Shown here: positions 1 to 12,362 of the stretch, piece after piece | Layout of the letters: the number at the start of each line of letters is the position of its first letter | Position numbering within the stretch: the first letter of the stretch is position 1 | Source of the DNA: Paracamarosporium sp. OC-R06-R3 | Taxonomy: Eukaryota > Ascomycota > Dothideomycetes > Pleosporales > Didymosphaeriaceae | Assembly: GCA_019828545.1 (NCBI GenBank) | Contig: JACVRA010000071.1 | Coordinates: 1 to 64,000, forward strand | DNA: 64,000 nucleotides | Direction of reading: 5' to 3' | Translations under genes and position numbers: made by a program | The notes under the pieces: generated by a model | Seen by the model: the letters and a program-made list of their open reading frames with translations, nothing else | The model's database searches: none | Told to the model about the DNA's origin: nothing

Positions 1-662
1 CCCCCCCCCCCCCCCCCCCCACCCCCCCCAAAAAAAAAAAAAAAAAAAAAACCCAAAACAAAAAAAAAAAGAGGGAGACAAAATCCGACAGAGACCTGAC
101 CAAAGCCGTCGCCATCCATCAAGCGACACAGGCAGATGGAACAAAACCAAGAAGAGGAAATCCTGAACATGCAGCAGCAGCAGCCAAGCCAAGCGCAGCC
201 AACCAAAACACGCGACCCGCCATGCCGTCCATACGCGCCCAACACCAACGCGTGAGTAAGTGTAGCGCAGTGCAGTACAATGCAGCACTACTGTACTAAA
301 GAAGAAGGGAAAAAAAAAGAAAAAGAATGCATCGTGCCCGTGAGAAACGCCTCCTGTTTCTTTCCTTTCCTTTCGTTTTCCTTCTCTTCCCTCGGTACCA
401 ATACCAAGACGGAAGTACCCTCCCATCCAACCAACCAACCAATCACGCCCACGTCCTCACTCAACCACAACTAACTCACCAACTCACCAACTCAACCACC
501 TACTCAAACTGCGCCCCCACACCACACAAGTCGAGCACGACATCCCTCTCCTTCCCCATTTCCCTCTCCCCCTCAGCCCCAGTCCCCCCCACCTCAAACT
601 CGACCTCGAAATCGCACCCATCATCCCGCCCACCATCGCTCCCAAAAACAGACACGACGCTC

Positions 663-699
663 TCCCCATCCCCATCCCCATCCCCATCCCCATCCCCCA
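663..699. repeat. CCCCAT hexanucleotide tandem repeat
   Basis: About six copies of a CCCCAT unit lie in a C-rich tract. In translation it gives Ser-Pro or Gly-Met/Gly-Asp dipeptide repeats, which explains the short open frames overlapping it. Confidence 0.85.
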
Positions 700-1435
700 T
701 GGGCGTCGTCTCTATCAGCATACTCGTCGCCCCGCCATACCCCCCAAGCACCCAAAAAACACGCCTCCCCGTCTCCCTCCAACTCGCCTGATTCCGACTC
801 TGATTCCACTGATTCTGCCTCGTCCACCACACCCACTCAGCGAGAACATCCTCCTGGCGCGGAATACCCAGCGCGCAGCGGAGCGGGAGCGGGAGTCGTA
901 GCGGGAGCCGGAGCGCAGCGCGGGCCGCGTGGGAGGCGGCGTCGGCGGTCGGAGCTGCACCGTTAGGTTAGCTTAGCGACGAAACGAAAGGAAACGAAAC
1001 GAGACGAGACGCGATGAAACGCGGGCCGGCCGGTCGGTTGGTCGGTGTGTGGCGAGCGAGGTAGCGCGCGAGGGCGCACCGCGCTGCAGGGATGGCGGCG
1101 CGCGCTGCGCAGGGATGTGGAAACGCGGGGGAGCAGGGGTTGTGTGGGACGGGGGGACGGTGGGCGGCAGGGACGGGGGTGCTTGGATGGGACTAGGCTG
1201 GACAGGGCGGGGCGTGGTATGGTGCGGTGTGTGTGGCTTACCGTTGCGGACCATGGTAGCGGCGAGGGTAGTGCGTCGTTGTGTGGCGGATATCACGGTG
1301 GTGATGGGGGGATGGTGCAGATGGGAGCGAGGGAGCGAGAGGGTGCGCTGGACATGCGTGTGCGGCGGGTGGGCAGGCGGGCGTGGATTTGCGTGCGCGG
1401 TGGATGCGTAAGGCGTGCGTGTGTGACGATCAGGG

Positions 1436-1458
1436 CGTGTGTGTGTGTGTGTGTGTGG
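1436..1458. repeat. GT dinucleotide microsatellite
   Basis: An uninterrupted alternating GT run of about 22 bases in a gene-free region. Confidence 0.9.
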
Positions 1459-3096
1459 GTAGCTCGTCAGATGGATGGATGGGGACGAGGAGCCAGCAGG
1501 CGGGCAGGCGGGCGGCCGCGAGGGAGGGCCGCGCTTTAATACCCCCAGAGAACAGAATCACAGCGACTTGTTCCCCCATCCAAGTGCAAAAGTGCCCTCC
1601 GCCATGGGCGTCGAATGGGCGAGGGCATCCCCACGCCCCAGGGCCGGGGCGAACGCTGGTGCAACCACGCAGCGCTGATTCGGCGCACACGCTTTGCAGA
1701 CGAAGGGCTCCGTGCCGACGACGGCAAGACGCCACATGTCGCGGGTCCAATTTGCACCCTCACCGGTGCGCGACGTCCGCCCGTGATTCGCGGCGGCGGC
1801 ACAGGCACGCATTCAATCGACTGACTTGGGTCCGTGGTCTGTGTGTCTGCAAGCTCAGATTAGCTGCAGTTCGCGATGTGCTGTGAAGACGTATGCAGCG
1901 CGCACGCCGGGGTCTGCGTCTGCTGCAGCGCTGAGTCGCACGCCGTGGGGGTTTCGCGGTGCCAAAACACGCGTAGATTGCTTTGCTAGCAGTCCATTGC
2001 AGCGTCGTTGCGCCCCAGACGTCAGCGCTAGCGGCATCGAGGGGGAATAGGGAATCTTGGAGCGACGCGGGAATCAAGCAGTGCTGCGTGTGTGTGTCGT
2101 GAGCCTGCTCTGCTCCGGCCGGCTGATGCCATTGCCAGTGCATGCTGCGTCCGGGCGAACCTTCGAATGTTCCGCCGAACTGCGTCTAAACTCGGAGGGG
2201 CCTGACGATGGCGTAACGCTGCCTTGCGAGGCGCATGCAACGGCCAGGGTGCGTGGCGTCGATCAAATCCACCGAGATGCGCTCGCCACCGTCCACCTAC
2301 CCATCGCACTGCTCGGCCTGCATACAGCGTCGGCGTGTTGTAGCGGGCTGTCAAGTCTCCGCCCGCCGTCTGAGCCAGCCGTCAACACAGGCACGGAACA
2401 AAGCGATGCTACGCCCGACGGCAAACCTGATCGAATACGCACACGCGGTCGGTCGTGCAGCGCTTGTGGCCAGGTTGCAGATGCCAGGCACTGAATCATG
2501 CATGAGCATGCGTCTGTGGCATGCAGACGCTGTACGGCCAGCTCCTGGTGTGCTGGCGGGGATCACCACAGCCTGCCAGCCTGCCAGTGTCTGAGGTGCA
2601 GCGTGTGGCCAATGCCGGCCAACATGGACAACAGCTCCCATCTCCGGCTCCACTCGACTCGCTGCATCGCGTCAGAACAGGCGCACAAGACAGGACGGGG
2701 TAATGGGTTGGCCTCAACGCCGCACGTCCCCGTCAGTCAGTCAGTCATCACGCCCGGCCAGCAGATAATCGTCGCGGCGCTCGCATCAGACACACTGCTC
2801 CAATCAGGGAACCTGCGCTCGTCCACCAGCACGGCCGGTAGTTCCAATGCCGAACCCTCATGTACCTGTGTCGTACGCACACACTAATTTCCGCGTCTCA
2901 GACGCGTCTTCTGACCGACCCTGCAGCGTGCGGTACTGAGGGACCGCTTCCTGTGGAATGCACTTGGCATGCACTTGGACCGTTGCCACCAGGTCGACAC
3001 ACGCCCACGGATACGCTGCGTGCTAAGATTAGTCGCCTCTGTGTATGAGGTCTGAGCGAGCTAGCGGCCTCCGTCCATGTCAGCCGTACCTGCGTG

Positions 3097-3123
3097 CGCT
3101 TTGCGAGCGAGCGAGCGAGCGAG
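3097..3123. repeat. GCGA tetranucleotide microsatellite
   Basis: About six tandem GCGA/GAGC units in an otherwise featureless GC-rich stretch. Confidence 0.85.
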
Positions 3124-4195
3124 TTCGTACGAAGAAACTGGAGATGGATCCGCCGACCGGCGACGGCGCTACGTCCACTGCGCGTGGTCGTGCCTGATTG
3201 GCCAGTAGTAGCCTCGACTCGACTCAGAACGTATACACAAGCAGGGGTCTAGCCGTCATAGTATTCTATTCCCCGTGCACACGCCCCGGCGCTGCAGCCC
3301 CCAGGAGTGTAAACACCTCGCTCCACCGATGCCACCGGGCGAGCAACCCACCGCGACAACCTCGTCATCGCGCTCACTCTCCCATGGCCCTAATTCCGAA
3401 AAGCATCCATGGTGTTAGCGAGCGCCCGAACCCTGCCCAGACCACGCCCGGATGCAGACCAAAAAGCGAAGGGAAGCAAAGCAAAGCAAAGCAGGCAACC
3501 GCTACGCAAGCCCCTCTCCGCACGCGCGTTGTGAAAATTTTTCACCTGCGCCGACAGTGCGTGTTTCATCGCTGTTATTGCCCACCGTGCGAGAGCACAT
3601 CTGTGCTGTATTGACCCCACACTGCCAGCAAACCTGTGAGGGCCTTGGTTCGGGGCGGAGCGTCTCTTGCACTGCCCGCATGCTGTGCAGGCCCACGACC
3701 CTTGGCATAGCCATGAGGCTCAAGTACAGCCTCAGGCTCGCAAACAAGGCAAACGAGCACAACCCAGCGCCTGTCGCGCGTCTCCCTGCGCGGTGGCGAC
3801 TCGGCCGGCGTCCGACCGCCGATGAAAGCAGGGTTGCCACGAGTTGTACGACTCAGAACAAGTGCATGAGACAAAGTAGTAACATTGAGCAAAGTCATTA
3901 AATTGTATAGCGGACGTATCTCGATAATAGGAATGCAGCGCCCAATATGCGCTGAAGAATAATGAATGACTCGGACGTTAAGAAGAAGAAGAACTCGAAC
4001 ACATGCCGTGATACTGCCAGTCCAAAATCTGTTAACGGGTGCTCGATGCGAAACGTGACCACGAGACGCATGCGACAACGAGCCGGAGTCGGTGCCGTAA
4101 GACCTAGAGTAACAGACAAACGTACGCTCGGCAAGAACCCGCCAGCCAAGATACCGCGTCTGCCGAACCAATCGTGGAACCTGGCGGAAAGCATG

Positions 4196-5298
4196 TCAGG
4201 GGACGTGTTCCATGAAATCGCGGATCTGCGCCACGAGAGCAAAGCCGATAACACATTCGATTAAGCCCGCGAGCAGAGCGTCCTGCAAAGCGACCTTGGC
4301 CAGCCTCATGACGAGAACCGTACAGAAAGCTATAACAACCGTAGCCAAGAATATGATACCTTTCGTACAAGCGAGGCGATCCTTGCCAGTGTGGTGCGCG
4401 GCGAACACCGAAAGGGCAAACGTGAGAGCGATGAGAATATATAGGCCAATGATGACGTTGCGCGGTGCGGGCGTGAGACGGCGACCAGGGTTACGCTCGT
4501 CTACAGGCGAAACGCGGTTCTCGTTGGCAGGAGCCAAACAATCATGAGACTTGTTCGCCTTGCGGTTGCGAGCATTATGCGTTTCTGGAACACTGTTATT
4601 GAAGGTCCTTGAGACGAATGCGAGGTACTATCCCAAAGGCATATGCATTATAGGCCGGGTTACCCTGGAGCAATCAACCTTTACATACCTTTGCTGCTGC
4701 AGTTGCAATAGGGACTCTGCGTCATGACAGGATCCATGTCCTCTTGAGAAATAACGTTGGCGGGATAACCATTGTGGATCTCAATAGGAATCTTCTTCGG
4801 CCGCGTGTTCTTAGCACGCGGTCGCTTGCGAGCCAGACCTCGGAGGGTACTGTTCTCAAATTGATCTCCAACACCGAAGAGATCATTGTCTTGTTCAGCC
4901 TCCGCCTCTGAAGCTGACCCGTGTGCAGCTGATACTGAGGATGCGTACGTCTTGACGACTTTGCCTCTGCCGACATAGCCATCAATTACATAGCCATCAA
5001 TGACATAGCCTGTGCCGGCCGATGTTGGTTTGGTGTTGTTTGACTCTTTCCGAGAGCTAAAAACGGAGGTCGTGCGCGTACCCACAGTGGACGGGAGATC
5101 GCGTGGGGTTGGATCGGTCCGATTGAGCTTGACCAGGTCGTCCAGACTGAGTGGACGTCCAGTCTCGCTGCGCAGGGCGACGGTCAACGGGTCGTCATTG
5201 CGGGATAGGACGGTAGACGTGGCCGCCATGGCGGCAGCGGACGACTCGGCGTGGTCGTTCATGGTGTCTTGGAAGGCGGCTGAATCGGATCGAATCAA
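4196..5298 (-). CDS. Unknown protein with three C-terminal membrane segments (2 exons)
   Basis: Model: complement(join(4196..4584, 4689..5298)), 332 residues. I do not recognise the family. The first exon encodes a polar, probably disordered region. It contains a short internal repeat (YVIDG twice, then YVG, near residues 97-109), an acidic stretch, and a basic KRPRAKNTRPKK patch that could be a nuclear or membrane-proximal signal. The second exon encodes three hydrophobic helices after an NVIIG start (roughly residues 240-330), each about 20 residues. The two frames were joined because the first ends at a classic GTATGT donor (phase 1) and the second has no in-frame ATG of its own. An acceptor CAG at 4585-4587, preceded by a CAATAAC branch-like motif, restores the frame exactly. 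The intron is 104 bp, about twice the local norm, so the acceptor is less certain. Neighbouring DNA is gene-poor on both sides. The start could be the first or the second Met (residue 13). Confidence 0.55.
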
Positions 5299-8200
5299 TA
5301 AAATGCCAACGACGACAGTAACGGATGCGTACCCTCAACCACCTCGGGCGGGTCAGTCGACTTTGCTGGCGAGCTGACTGAAGCCGACTGGTGCACATAT
5401 ACTCGAGGTGCGAGACGAAGCGAGGAAGGCGATGCCGAGCAGTGGAGGCCAGTGGGAGCAGTGCTGGATGCTTGCGAAGGCGGGAGGGAGGCTGCTGGAG
5501 CGTAGGAGGGAAGGGTGCAGCGCGGGTTAGGACGGTGGGCGGAGTGACGGTCAAATGTGCAGCGGGTGGGGAGGTGTAATAAGTGCGGGCTCGAGGACGG
5601 GGTCAAGGCGCGGCCGGCCAGGCACAAGAGCAACCAGCGCACGCCCCGTCAGATTAGCACCACCGGGGGCAGGGCAGGGCCCGCGGCAGCGCGGACGAGG
5701 CGGCAGTCCCAGCGGCGGCAGCAGTGGCAGCCAAGAGCCAGCAAAGAGCGGTCGTCATCCTCGAACCACACGCAGACCCCGTACTAGCGATCCAGCCCTG
5801 ACCGGCCCGCCGTGGTCCTGTGCGGTGCATTTCTGGCTAGGCACTCTGATGTCACCAGCTGAGCAGGAAAAGATGGCTCCAGAGTGTTGGGGACGGCTTT
5901 GCTCCAAAACGCACGGGAATTCGAGAGACGCGTGATGCCCACGTAGAGGAGGCCGGGCGGGCGACTAGTGTCCAGGGCCCCTCGACTGGAGAATGCCGCA
6001 GAGATCGATTGCGGCGCCGGCTGGGGGGACGACGTCAACGCAGACAAGCATCGGCGGGGGGCAGGGCGCCTGGCCGCTGCGCAGCGATCGCATGGGAAAG
6101 CGACGCTTGGCCCCGTGAACGTGTGGGTGCAGGGCGAACAGGGGCTCCCAGAGACGGGTCCAGACTGGCGCAGCGAGCAGCGCAATTGAGCCTTGGCTGC
6201 AGCGCCGGCGACGGACTTAACGAGAGCAGCGCTGCTCGAGGATGCGTGAGTCGGTGTGATGTTGTGGGAGGCCAGCCCAACGGTCGACTGCGCACTGGGT
6301 CTGGTCGGGCATCAGGTGAAGAGCAAGTCGTAGCGAGGCTGAGCGCGGCCGCGGCATGCAGGGGCTGGAAACGCCATAGCAAGAGTCGAGGGCGAGGGCG
6401 CCGTCGTGGGCGGGCGGCCGTCCGTCGTACAAAGAAGCTTCCGAGGCCAGTCTTCGGTCCCAAGCTGTTGCGGCGCACGGCCCGGCATCCTCCTCCTTGC
6501 TTCTCTCCGCTGCCGCTTCGCCCACCGCCCACCGCCCACCACCGCTCGGCACAGCCTGCCCACGCTTCTGCCAGCCTGAATGCTAAGGGAAGCAGGGCCC
6601 AGGCTTGCTGCCAGACTCCGCTCGCTCTGCGCAAACTCGCTCAACCGACCAGGTTCGGATCTTGTCGCCTGTACCGTACCACAACATGCCTTAAACCGCT
6701 CGTCTAGTTGCCCAAAGCAGGCTTCGATCGGCGCCAGGTCGACGGAACAGAAATCCCTTTCCCTCGTGCAGGCCTCTGCACTCCCCGTCCGCGGGCACAC
6801 CTGTGTTACACAACGACCGGGCAGTGCGTTCGCTCATAGTCAGTCAGCGTCGCGGAAGCGGGTTGATGGCTCCGCTGCTCAGCAGAACAACAGGCCCGGT
6901 TTCTTCCCGTGCAGCGAATGACCTGCAAAGGAACATCGAACGTCGTCGCAGGTAAACTGTCATGCTTACCCCGTGCAGCCAGCCCTACTGGATGCGATCT
7001 GCGGGTCCCATGCCCAAGATAAACAACCTCGCTCTTGCGTGCATACGCCTTATTGATTGCAGCACGTGACTTTAAGCCGCATCGCATTTGGCTCCCAGAA
7101 CTAGCCGCATTCGCATTTCTCACCCAAAACGGACATCAATCGGTGCATGCATACACACGTCAGAAGAAACTGCTCGCAGGGGTGGACGCTCGACGCATGC
7201 ATCTCGCCATCCCTGCACTCTGGACATTGCTCAACACCTCGCTGTAAGTGCTCTCCTACAGTCCACGCCCCAGCCATACCTCGCACACACGTAAGACACA
7301 ACTACGCTGTAAGATTAGACGCTTGACGCGGAGACCTCGCAACCCCTGCACGCACTCCAACCCCTGCCGCCGCCTACACGGCGTCCCACAACCCAGCCCA
7401 ACCCACCCCCTCCACCACCTCCCCGCGCACCCCGACACCACCCCAGGCCCTCGCCGTAATTGCCCCGCGTGCACAAAGAGAGAAAGAGAAAAAAAGAAAA
7501 CAACCACACCCAACGAATTAGCACCACGCCTTGCGAAACACACGCGTGGAACGTTACCTGCACGAAGTCCGCCGCGCCTGCGTTATTCCCGATGCCATGG
7601 AACGGTGCCATCCGGGCGGCCTAGCTGACAGCGGGATCTTCCATGGAAGGCTGCCGTGGAAGACTCCGCGTCGGAAGGATCGCACCCACGTGTGCGACGC
7701 GCGAGTCTCATACTAAAAGCGTTATGCTGTCCCCGTAAGCATGTTTCTGCTTGATCCTGCCGAGCCTGGGCGCTTGAAGTAGGCGTGGATGGTATGTGTA
7801 TGTGTGGTGGATGCTCGATGGGGAAATCTTGTCATCCTTGTTACCGGACGATGATTCCAAATCTTATCCAGAGCGCGCGGGAAGTTTGTTTGGCGTCTTG
7901 TGTGTGACGGTGTTTTAGTAGGCTTCTGTTCACGCTTAGACTAGCATGGATAATTCCAGTGCTACGCCGTCTTCCAATATCGAGTTGTGCTGCTTGACCC
8001 GGCTAATCGGAAAACAGAATAGGACGTAAAGTGAGTCTTTGTGATAATAGACAGGTAGTTATTGGTGCCTGGCTTAGTCGGCTTGAGCGAAACTCCACAG
8101 TAGAACATCTCTGTTGTCACGTGGTATAAGAAAATCACGTGCCGGTATATGCTCAGCAAGACTCACAATGAGGGCAATGTATAGCCTGGTCTGCTATAGG

Positions 8201-8460
8201 TGTGCTGTGGAAAGGGTTTTGCTCGTATCAACGGCCGCGCCGTAGTTTTCCGTGGCTACACAACTATGTACTGCTCGTTGGACGAAACATACATACGCTA
8301 GATGTACTCTCATTTTCATCCTGCCTTGATAGTACAGAGATTTTTACAATGATAGTATACCGAATCAAAAACCCAGAGCCACAGCTCAATAGATTTCTGA
8401 TCGACAAATCACTCCCAATCTCCTCCAGCACCTTTCCACTCTCTCCCCCTCCCACAGCAC
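5299..8460. other. 3.1 kb gene-free GC-rich stretch
   Basis: No coding region, tRNA or repeat family could be supported here. Many overlapping short frames exist because of the base composition (for example around 6000-6800), but their translations are low-complexity, Arg/Ala/Pro-rich and conflict with each other. The right end (about 7700-8460) is more AT-rich and is probably the 3' flank of the helicase gene. Confidence 0.55.
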
Positions 8461-10356
8461 CTAATCGCTAAACCCCTCAAACTCCTCCTCCTCCACAACA
8501 TTCTTCCTAACCTGCGCAATCATCCTCTGCAAATCCTCCTCCTTCCTCCTCTCCTCCTCGCTCAACTTCGCCACGCGCTCATGCTCCCTCTTCTTCACCT
8601 TCTTCTCCCTCCTGACCTCCTTTGTAGCCCTCTGCTCCTTCTTTTGCGTCCACGCATCCTTCTCCTTATCCCTTTTCTCAAACCTCTTCTTCTGCGCCCC
8701 CTCACTCAGCTCCTCCTGCCTCTGCTTCTCGCGCACCTTATCCTTGTACGCGACTGCATCGAGCTCGAGGTCTAATCCCAGCGTGCGATCGCCGTCGAAC
8801 TTCTTCAGCTCGGGCATGCTCGGCAGACGCAGGAGGCCCCACGCGTGGCCCAGGTCTTCCCAGTCGAGATCCAAGACCCGGAATATCGAGCTCGCCGTGT
8901 GCTTGCTGTAAGCGCGGACCCAGGAGACGAAGCCGCGCTGTGCTTTGTCGAAGATGGCTCGGTCTGTCTTGGCTACGTCCCTCATCTTTTTGCTCACTGA
9001 GTCGGCGTCAACGGAGGTGATGGTCATCTCGGGTGTTGTTAGAGGCGATATCGGCGTTTGTCGTATGCGCAGGAACTCGATGTAGTCTTCCTCCCGGCCT
9101 GGGTTGAGGAATGTGACTGCCAGGCCTCGGCGTCCGGCTCGGCCTGCGCGCCCGCAGCGGTGGATGAAGGTCTTTGGGTCGCTTGGGGGGTCGATTTGCA
9201 GGACGAGGTCGACGGCGGGGATGTCGAGACCGCGAGCTGCAACGTCCGTGGTGAGGAGGATGGAAGGAACCATACTGTCGACGAACTTGGCGAAGTTCTT
9301 CCTGCGGACCTTGTCCGGGTGTTTGCCGTGCAATGGGATGATTGCGTGCCCTTTTAGGACTTCTGGAAGTACGTGCTGGAAGTAGTCGACGGAATAGCAT
9401 GTTGCCAGATACAGGATGATTTTTTGTGGCTGCGGTTGCAGAGTCGTGAGTAGCTTCTTGATTGCTGGGATCTTGTGCGAGGGTGGCATGACTAGATAGG
9501 ACATCTGTAGACTGGCTGGTGTTCGCTTGTCCTCGATCTTGCCCTCTTCGCCGACTTTCGGGGCAGCCCTTGCCTTGACTTTGACGGCAATACGGACCGG
9601 ATTACGAAGACCAACGCGCACAAGCTGGTCAACGGCTTCGCTTACACTGGCGCTGAAGAGTCCTGTTCGGCGTTGCTTTGGAAGCCTTGAAAGGATCCTC
9701 TGTAGGTCATCTTTGAATCCAAGGTCCAAAAGACGGTCTGCTTCATCCAGAACAAGGGCGTCGAACGATGACTGAGGGCAGTGAACGTGTGGCGATGACA
9801 AAAGCTCCAGCAGACGGCCAGGTGTTCCAATGAGGATGTTGGGTGAATTCTTTAAAAACCAGCTCAAATCTTGAGCGGGAGTGACAGTACCTCCTAGGAG
9901 TAGCTGAGGCACAATCTTGAGCGTTCCAGGAGGGAAAGTTGGAGGAGGAGGCGCGTCCGCATCCTCCATATCGGAATCTTCGTCGTCGGTTTTCATGACG
10001 GCTGCCGATGGAGCATGGAATTTCAGCAAGGATAAAAGCACTGTGTGAATTTGAGTCGCCAGTTCTCGGGTTGGCGATATTATGATAGCCCCGACGTGGT
10101 TTTTCTTGATGGGCGCGTCCAGTCGGAGTAAGCGCTCGATCATTGGTATCAGGAATGCTAATGTCTTTCCTGATCCGGTGACGGCTTCTACGACTACATC
10201 CTTGTTGCCCATGAACATTGGAATGGCGGCGTGCTGTACTGGTGTCGTTTTGGTAAAGCCCATGGCGGAGATAGCGTCCAGGATCCATTCTGATAACGGA
10301 GGTGTTAAGGCGCTCCACGAGCGCTCGATCTTCGTCTGAGGCGCCATCGTGGTCAC
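8461..10356 (-). CDS. SPB4: ATP-dependent rRNA helicase Spb4 (DEAD-box, DDX55 family)
   Basis: Single-exon protein of 631 residues. In yeast Spb4 acts in the nucleolus in 60S subunit assembly and 27S pre-rRNA processing. Visible motifs, in order: Q-motif region with the TPVQ element (about 13-42), Walker A AVTGSGKT (58-65), PTRELA (95-100), TPGR (178-181), DEAD (204-207), SAS (235-237), then [11 protein letters not shown] and [13 protein letters not shown] in the second RecA lobe. After the helicase core comes the Spb4-type C-terminal extension, ending in a highly charged Lys/Glu-rich helix and the tail EEEEFEGF. An acidic insert (about 123-134) sits between motifs Ia and Ib. The length fits the family. 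An alternative start at Met4 cannot be excluded. The gene is divergent from DGK1, with about 0.8 kb between the start codons. Confidence 0.96.
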   Translation of the reverse strand: MTTMAPQTKIERSWSALTPPLSEWILDAISAMGFTKTTPVQHAAIPMFMGNKDVVVEAVTGSGKTLAFLIPMIERLLRLDAPIKKNHVGAIIISPTRELATQIHTVLLSLLKFHAPSAAVMKTDDEDSDMEDADAPPPPTFPPGTLKIVPQLLLGGTVTPAQDLSWFLKNSPNILIGTPGRLLELLSSPHVHCPQSSFDALVLDEADRLLDLGFKDDLQRILSRLPKQRRTGLFSASVSEAVDQLVRVGLRNPVRIAVKVKARAAPKVGEEGKIEDKRTPASLQMSYLVMPPSHKIPAIKKLLTTLQPQPQKIILYLATCYSVDYFQHVLPEVLKGHAIIPLHGKHPDKVRRKNFAKFVDSMVPSILLTTDVAARGLDIPAVDLVLQIDPPSDPKTFIHRCGRAGRAGRRGLAVTFLNPGREEDYIEFLRIRQTPISPLTTPEMTITSVDADSVSKKMRDVAKTDRAIFDKAQRGFVSWVRAYSKHTASSIFRVLDLDWEDLGHAWGLLRLPSMPELKKFDGDRTLGLDLELDAVAYKDKVREKQRQEELSEGAQKKRFEKRDKEKDAWTQKKEQRATKEVRREKKVKKREHERVAKLSEEERRKEEDLQRMIAQVRKNVVEEEEFEGFSD

Positions 10357-11154
10357 CTTCCAGCCTGATTAATTTCCTTCTCTTGCGATGTCAGGCGCTC
10401 CGTGGGCGGTGCTGATGTTGCGATCACGAGCGGCAAAAGTTTGGTTCAGAAAAAAATGTGGGTGCTGTGGCGCTGTGGCAAACGACATGTGGCGGTGCAG
10501 ACTTCTCGAATCACATGCTTCTGGAATTGATGTAAGACGACGCACGAGGCCACTTGCAATGGACAGCAAACAAGCTTTTGCCATGGCACAGGGAAGAGAA
10601 AGCCAGGCTTCATTACTATTGGCATGTTGACCTCGAGCCGAACCCAGATCGCTCCCAGAATCAAGAAAGATGCATCCTGATCTCATCCGCCAAGCCGGAT
10701 AGCCCCCCAGTCACGATCCGCATGAGCGCATGAGCAGGCAACTTGCAAAATATCCGCTGAACCCTGCCTGCTTGGACAACAAAAACATCATCATCTCCCA
10801 CCCCTATCTCCCCTCCCACGTAATCCTCGAGGCTCACCGCAAGACTCCACGGTGGCCTCTCCTCCCCCAACCCCGCCACAAGACGATGCGCGTCCGGACG
10901 AATTCGCACTCGCAGCCCCAACCCTGGCACACGTAGCCCCAAAATATAAACACGCGCATGTCGAACAACCTATAGCGCCCGCCGCGCATCTTGACGTCCA
11001 CCCTGCGCTTCAACACGCGCCGCACTCTCAACCCCCGGAAGTTGTCGCACTCCGCGCCCACCTTGCACGTCTTTATTTTGAGCGCTCGGCCAAGTTTACC
11101 GGGCTCATCCGGTGCGCTCCGCTTCCTGCGTTCCCGCTCTGCTGGCAGCGAGCC
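10357..11154. promoter_or_regulatory. Shared divergent intergenic region, SPB4/DGK1
   Basis: This is 798 bp between two divergent start codons and must carry both promoters. An AT-rich TATAAA-like string (around 10946-10951) lies about 200 bp upstream of the DGK1 ATG. The DGK1 reading frame stays open upstream to 10852 but has no family resemblance there, so I treat that part as 5' UTR. Confidence 0.4.
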
Positions 11155-12362
11155 ATGGCGTCCTCCAAGCAGTACTCGATTCCGCACACGCCGCGCGTGA
11201 TTTCACCCTCGCCCACGCCCTCTGAGACCAGCGGGAAAGAGTACTTTGGGCCGGTGACGCGCTCGGCGAGTCGCAAGCAAAAGGTCACGTCGCCGCCGCC
11301 CATCGACGAGGACTCGTCGGGCTCGGATCCAGAGAAGAGGGCCAGAGCTAGAAGTCGGAGTCCCATGCTCGAGGGACGGAGACGCCGGATGAGCGGGCTC
11401 ACAGCCAAGCGGCAGATGAACGGCAACACCAAGGCGAAGAAGGCCGAGCTCACGCTGCCGAATGGAACAGTCAACGGGCATCTTTCGCCCGCGGCCGCGA
11501 ATAAGAACTACTGGCGCGAAATGAGCAGGAGCCCCAGTCCGCTGGGCCTGATCCCCATACACCAGAAGTGGAGATCGTTCGTAAGTAGCCTGGGAATGAT
11601 GCGGTGGATGACAGCGGAGCTAACGGAGAACAGATCCACCGACACGAAGTCCCCCGCAAGATTCTCCACGTCTCCATCGGCTTCCTGACCATCTTCCTCT
11701 ACTGTACCGGTCGTCAGCCTGATCAGATCCACCCCGTACTCCTCACCCTGCTCATCCCCATCGCCGCAACCGACTTCATCCGCCACCGATACTGGCAGGT
11801 CAACCGCTTCTACATACGGTGCCTGGGCGCGTTGATGCGCGAGTCGGAAGTCGATGGCTGGAACGGCGTCATTTCGTACCTCCTCGGCGCATGGATTGTC
11901 CTGCGTTTCTTCCCCAAGGACATCGGCGTCATGAGCGTCCTGCTGCTCAGCTGGTGCGACACGGCGGCCTCGACATTCGGCCGCCTCTGGGGCCACCGCA
12001 CATGGCGCGTGCGAAAGGGCAAGTCGCTCGCTGGATCCATCGCCGCGTGCGTGACGGGCGTCATCACCGCGGCGCTCTTCTGGGGCTGGCTGGCTCCAAT
12101 CTACGCCGAGTACAACACCGGCGTGAACGCATTCGCGTACCAGGGTGCTCTCGCACTCCCCGCGAACGCCCGTGAGACCCTCGATCTATCCCTCACGCAA
12201 GGCTCTGTAACGGGGTACCTCGCGCTGGGCGCCATGTCTCTCTGGGCCGGCATCGTCGCGAGCGCCAGCGAGGCTATCGACCTCTTCGGCTGGGACGACA
12301 ATCTTACCATCCCAGCTTTGTGCGGCGTAGGGCTCTGGGGCTTCACCAGGGTGTTTGCGTAG
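11155..12362 (+). CDS. DGK1: CTP-dependent diacylglycerol kinase (Dgk1/SEC59-like), 2 exons
   Basis: Model: join(11155..11580, 11634..12362), 384 residues, with a 53 bp phase-0 intron (GTAAGT donor, CAG acceptor). The enzyme phosphorylates diacylglycerol to phosphatidate using CTP in the ER/nuclear membrane, countering the lipin Pah1 in lipid synthesis and nuclear envelope growth. The first exon is a Ser/Pro/Arg-rich cytosolic N-terminus of about 140 residues. The second exon begins IHRHEVPRKILHVSIGF, the conserved entry to the kinase fold, followed by several hydrophobic helices. Within it are a WCDTAAS...GRLWG stretch and RKGKSLAGSIA, typical of the CTP-transferring DGK1/dolichol-kinase superfamily. 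The ATG chosen follows a CAGCGAGCC context; the upstream open frame from 10852 lacks homology. It is convergent with the kelch gene, and a gap of about 0.8 kb separates their stop codons. Confidence 0.9.

Larger units (their letters stand above)
1..4195. other. Gene-free GC-rich stretch at window start
   Basis: The first 50 bases are runs of C then A, which look like a contig edge or homopolymer artefact. After that the sequence is GC-rich with many short overlapping frames in all six phases and no frame with recognisable protein character or a plausible spliced model. Simple repeats are present (see separate entries). No telomeric TTAGGG array is visible. I see no RNA gene. Confidence 0.6.

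Noticed and set aside
327..4171. Many open frames of 60-200 codons near the window start
   Set aside because: They overlap on both strands, are low-complexity or Arg/Ala/Cys-rich, and none shows a domain or plausible splice continuation.
6009..6800. Open frames of up to 232 codons on both strands
   Set aside because: Four conflicting frames over the same GC-rich DNA, all with shuffled-looking composition.
10852..11154. N-terminal extension of Dgk1
   Set aside because: Open frame by chance in GC-rich leader; the conserved start region begins at 11155 or later.
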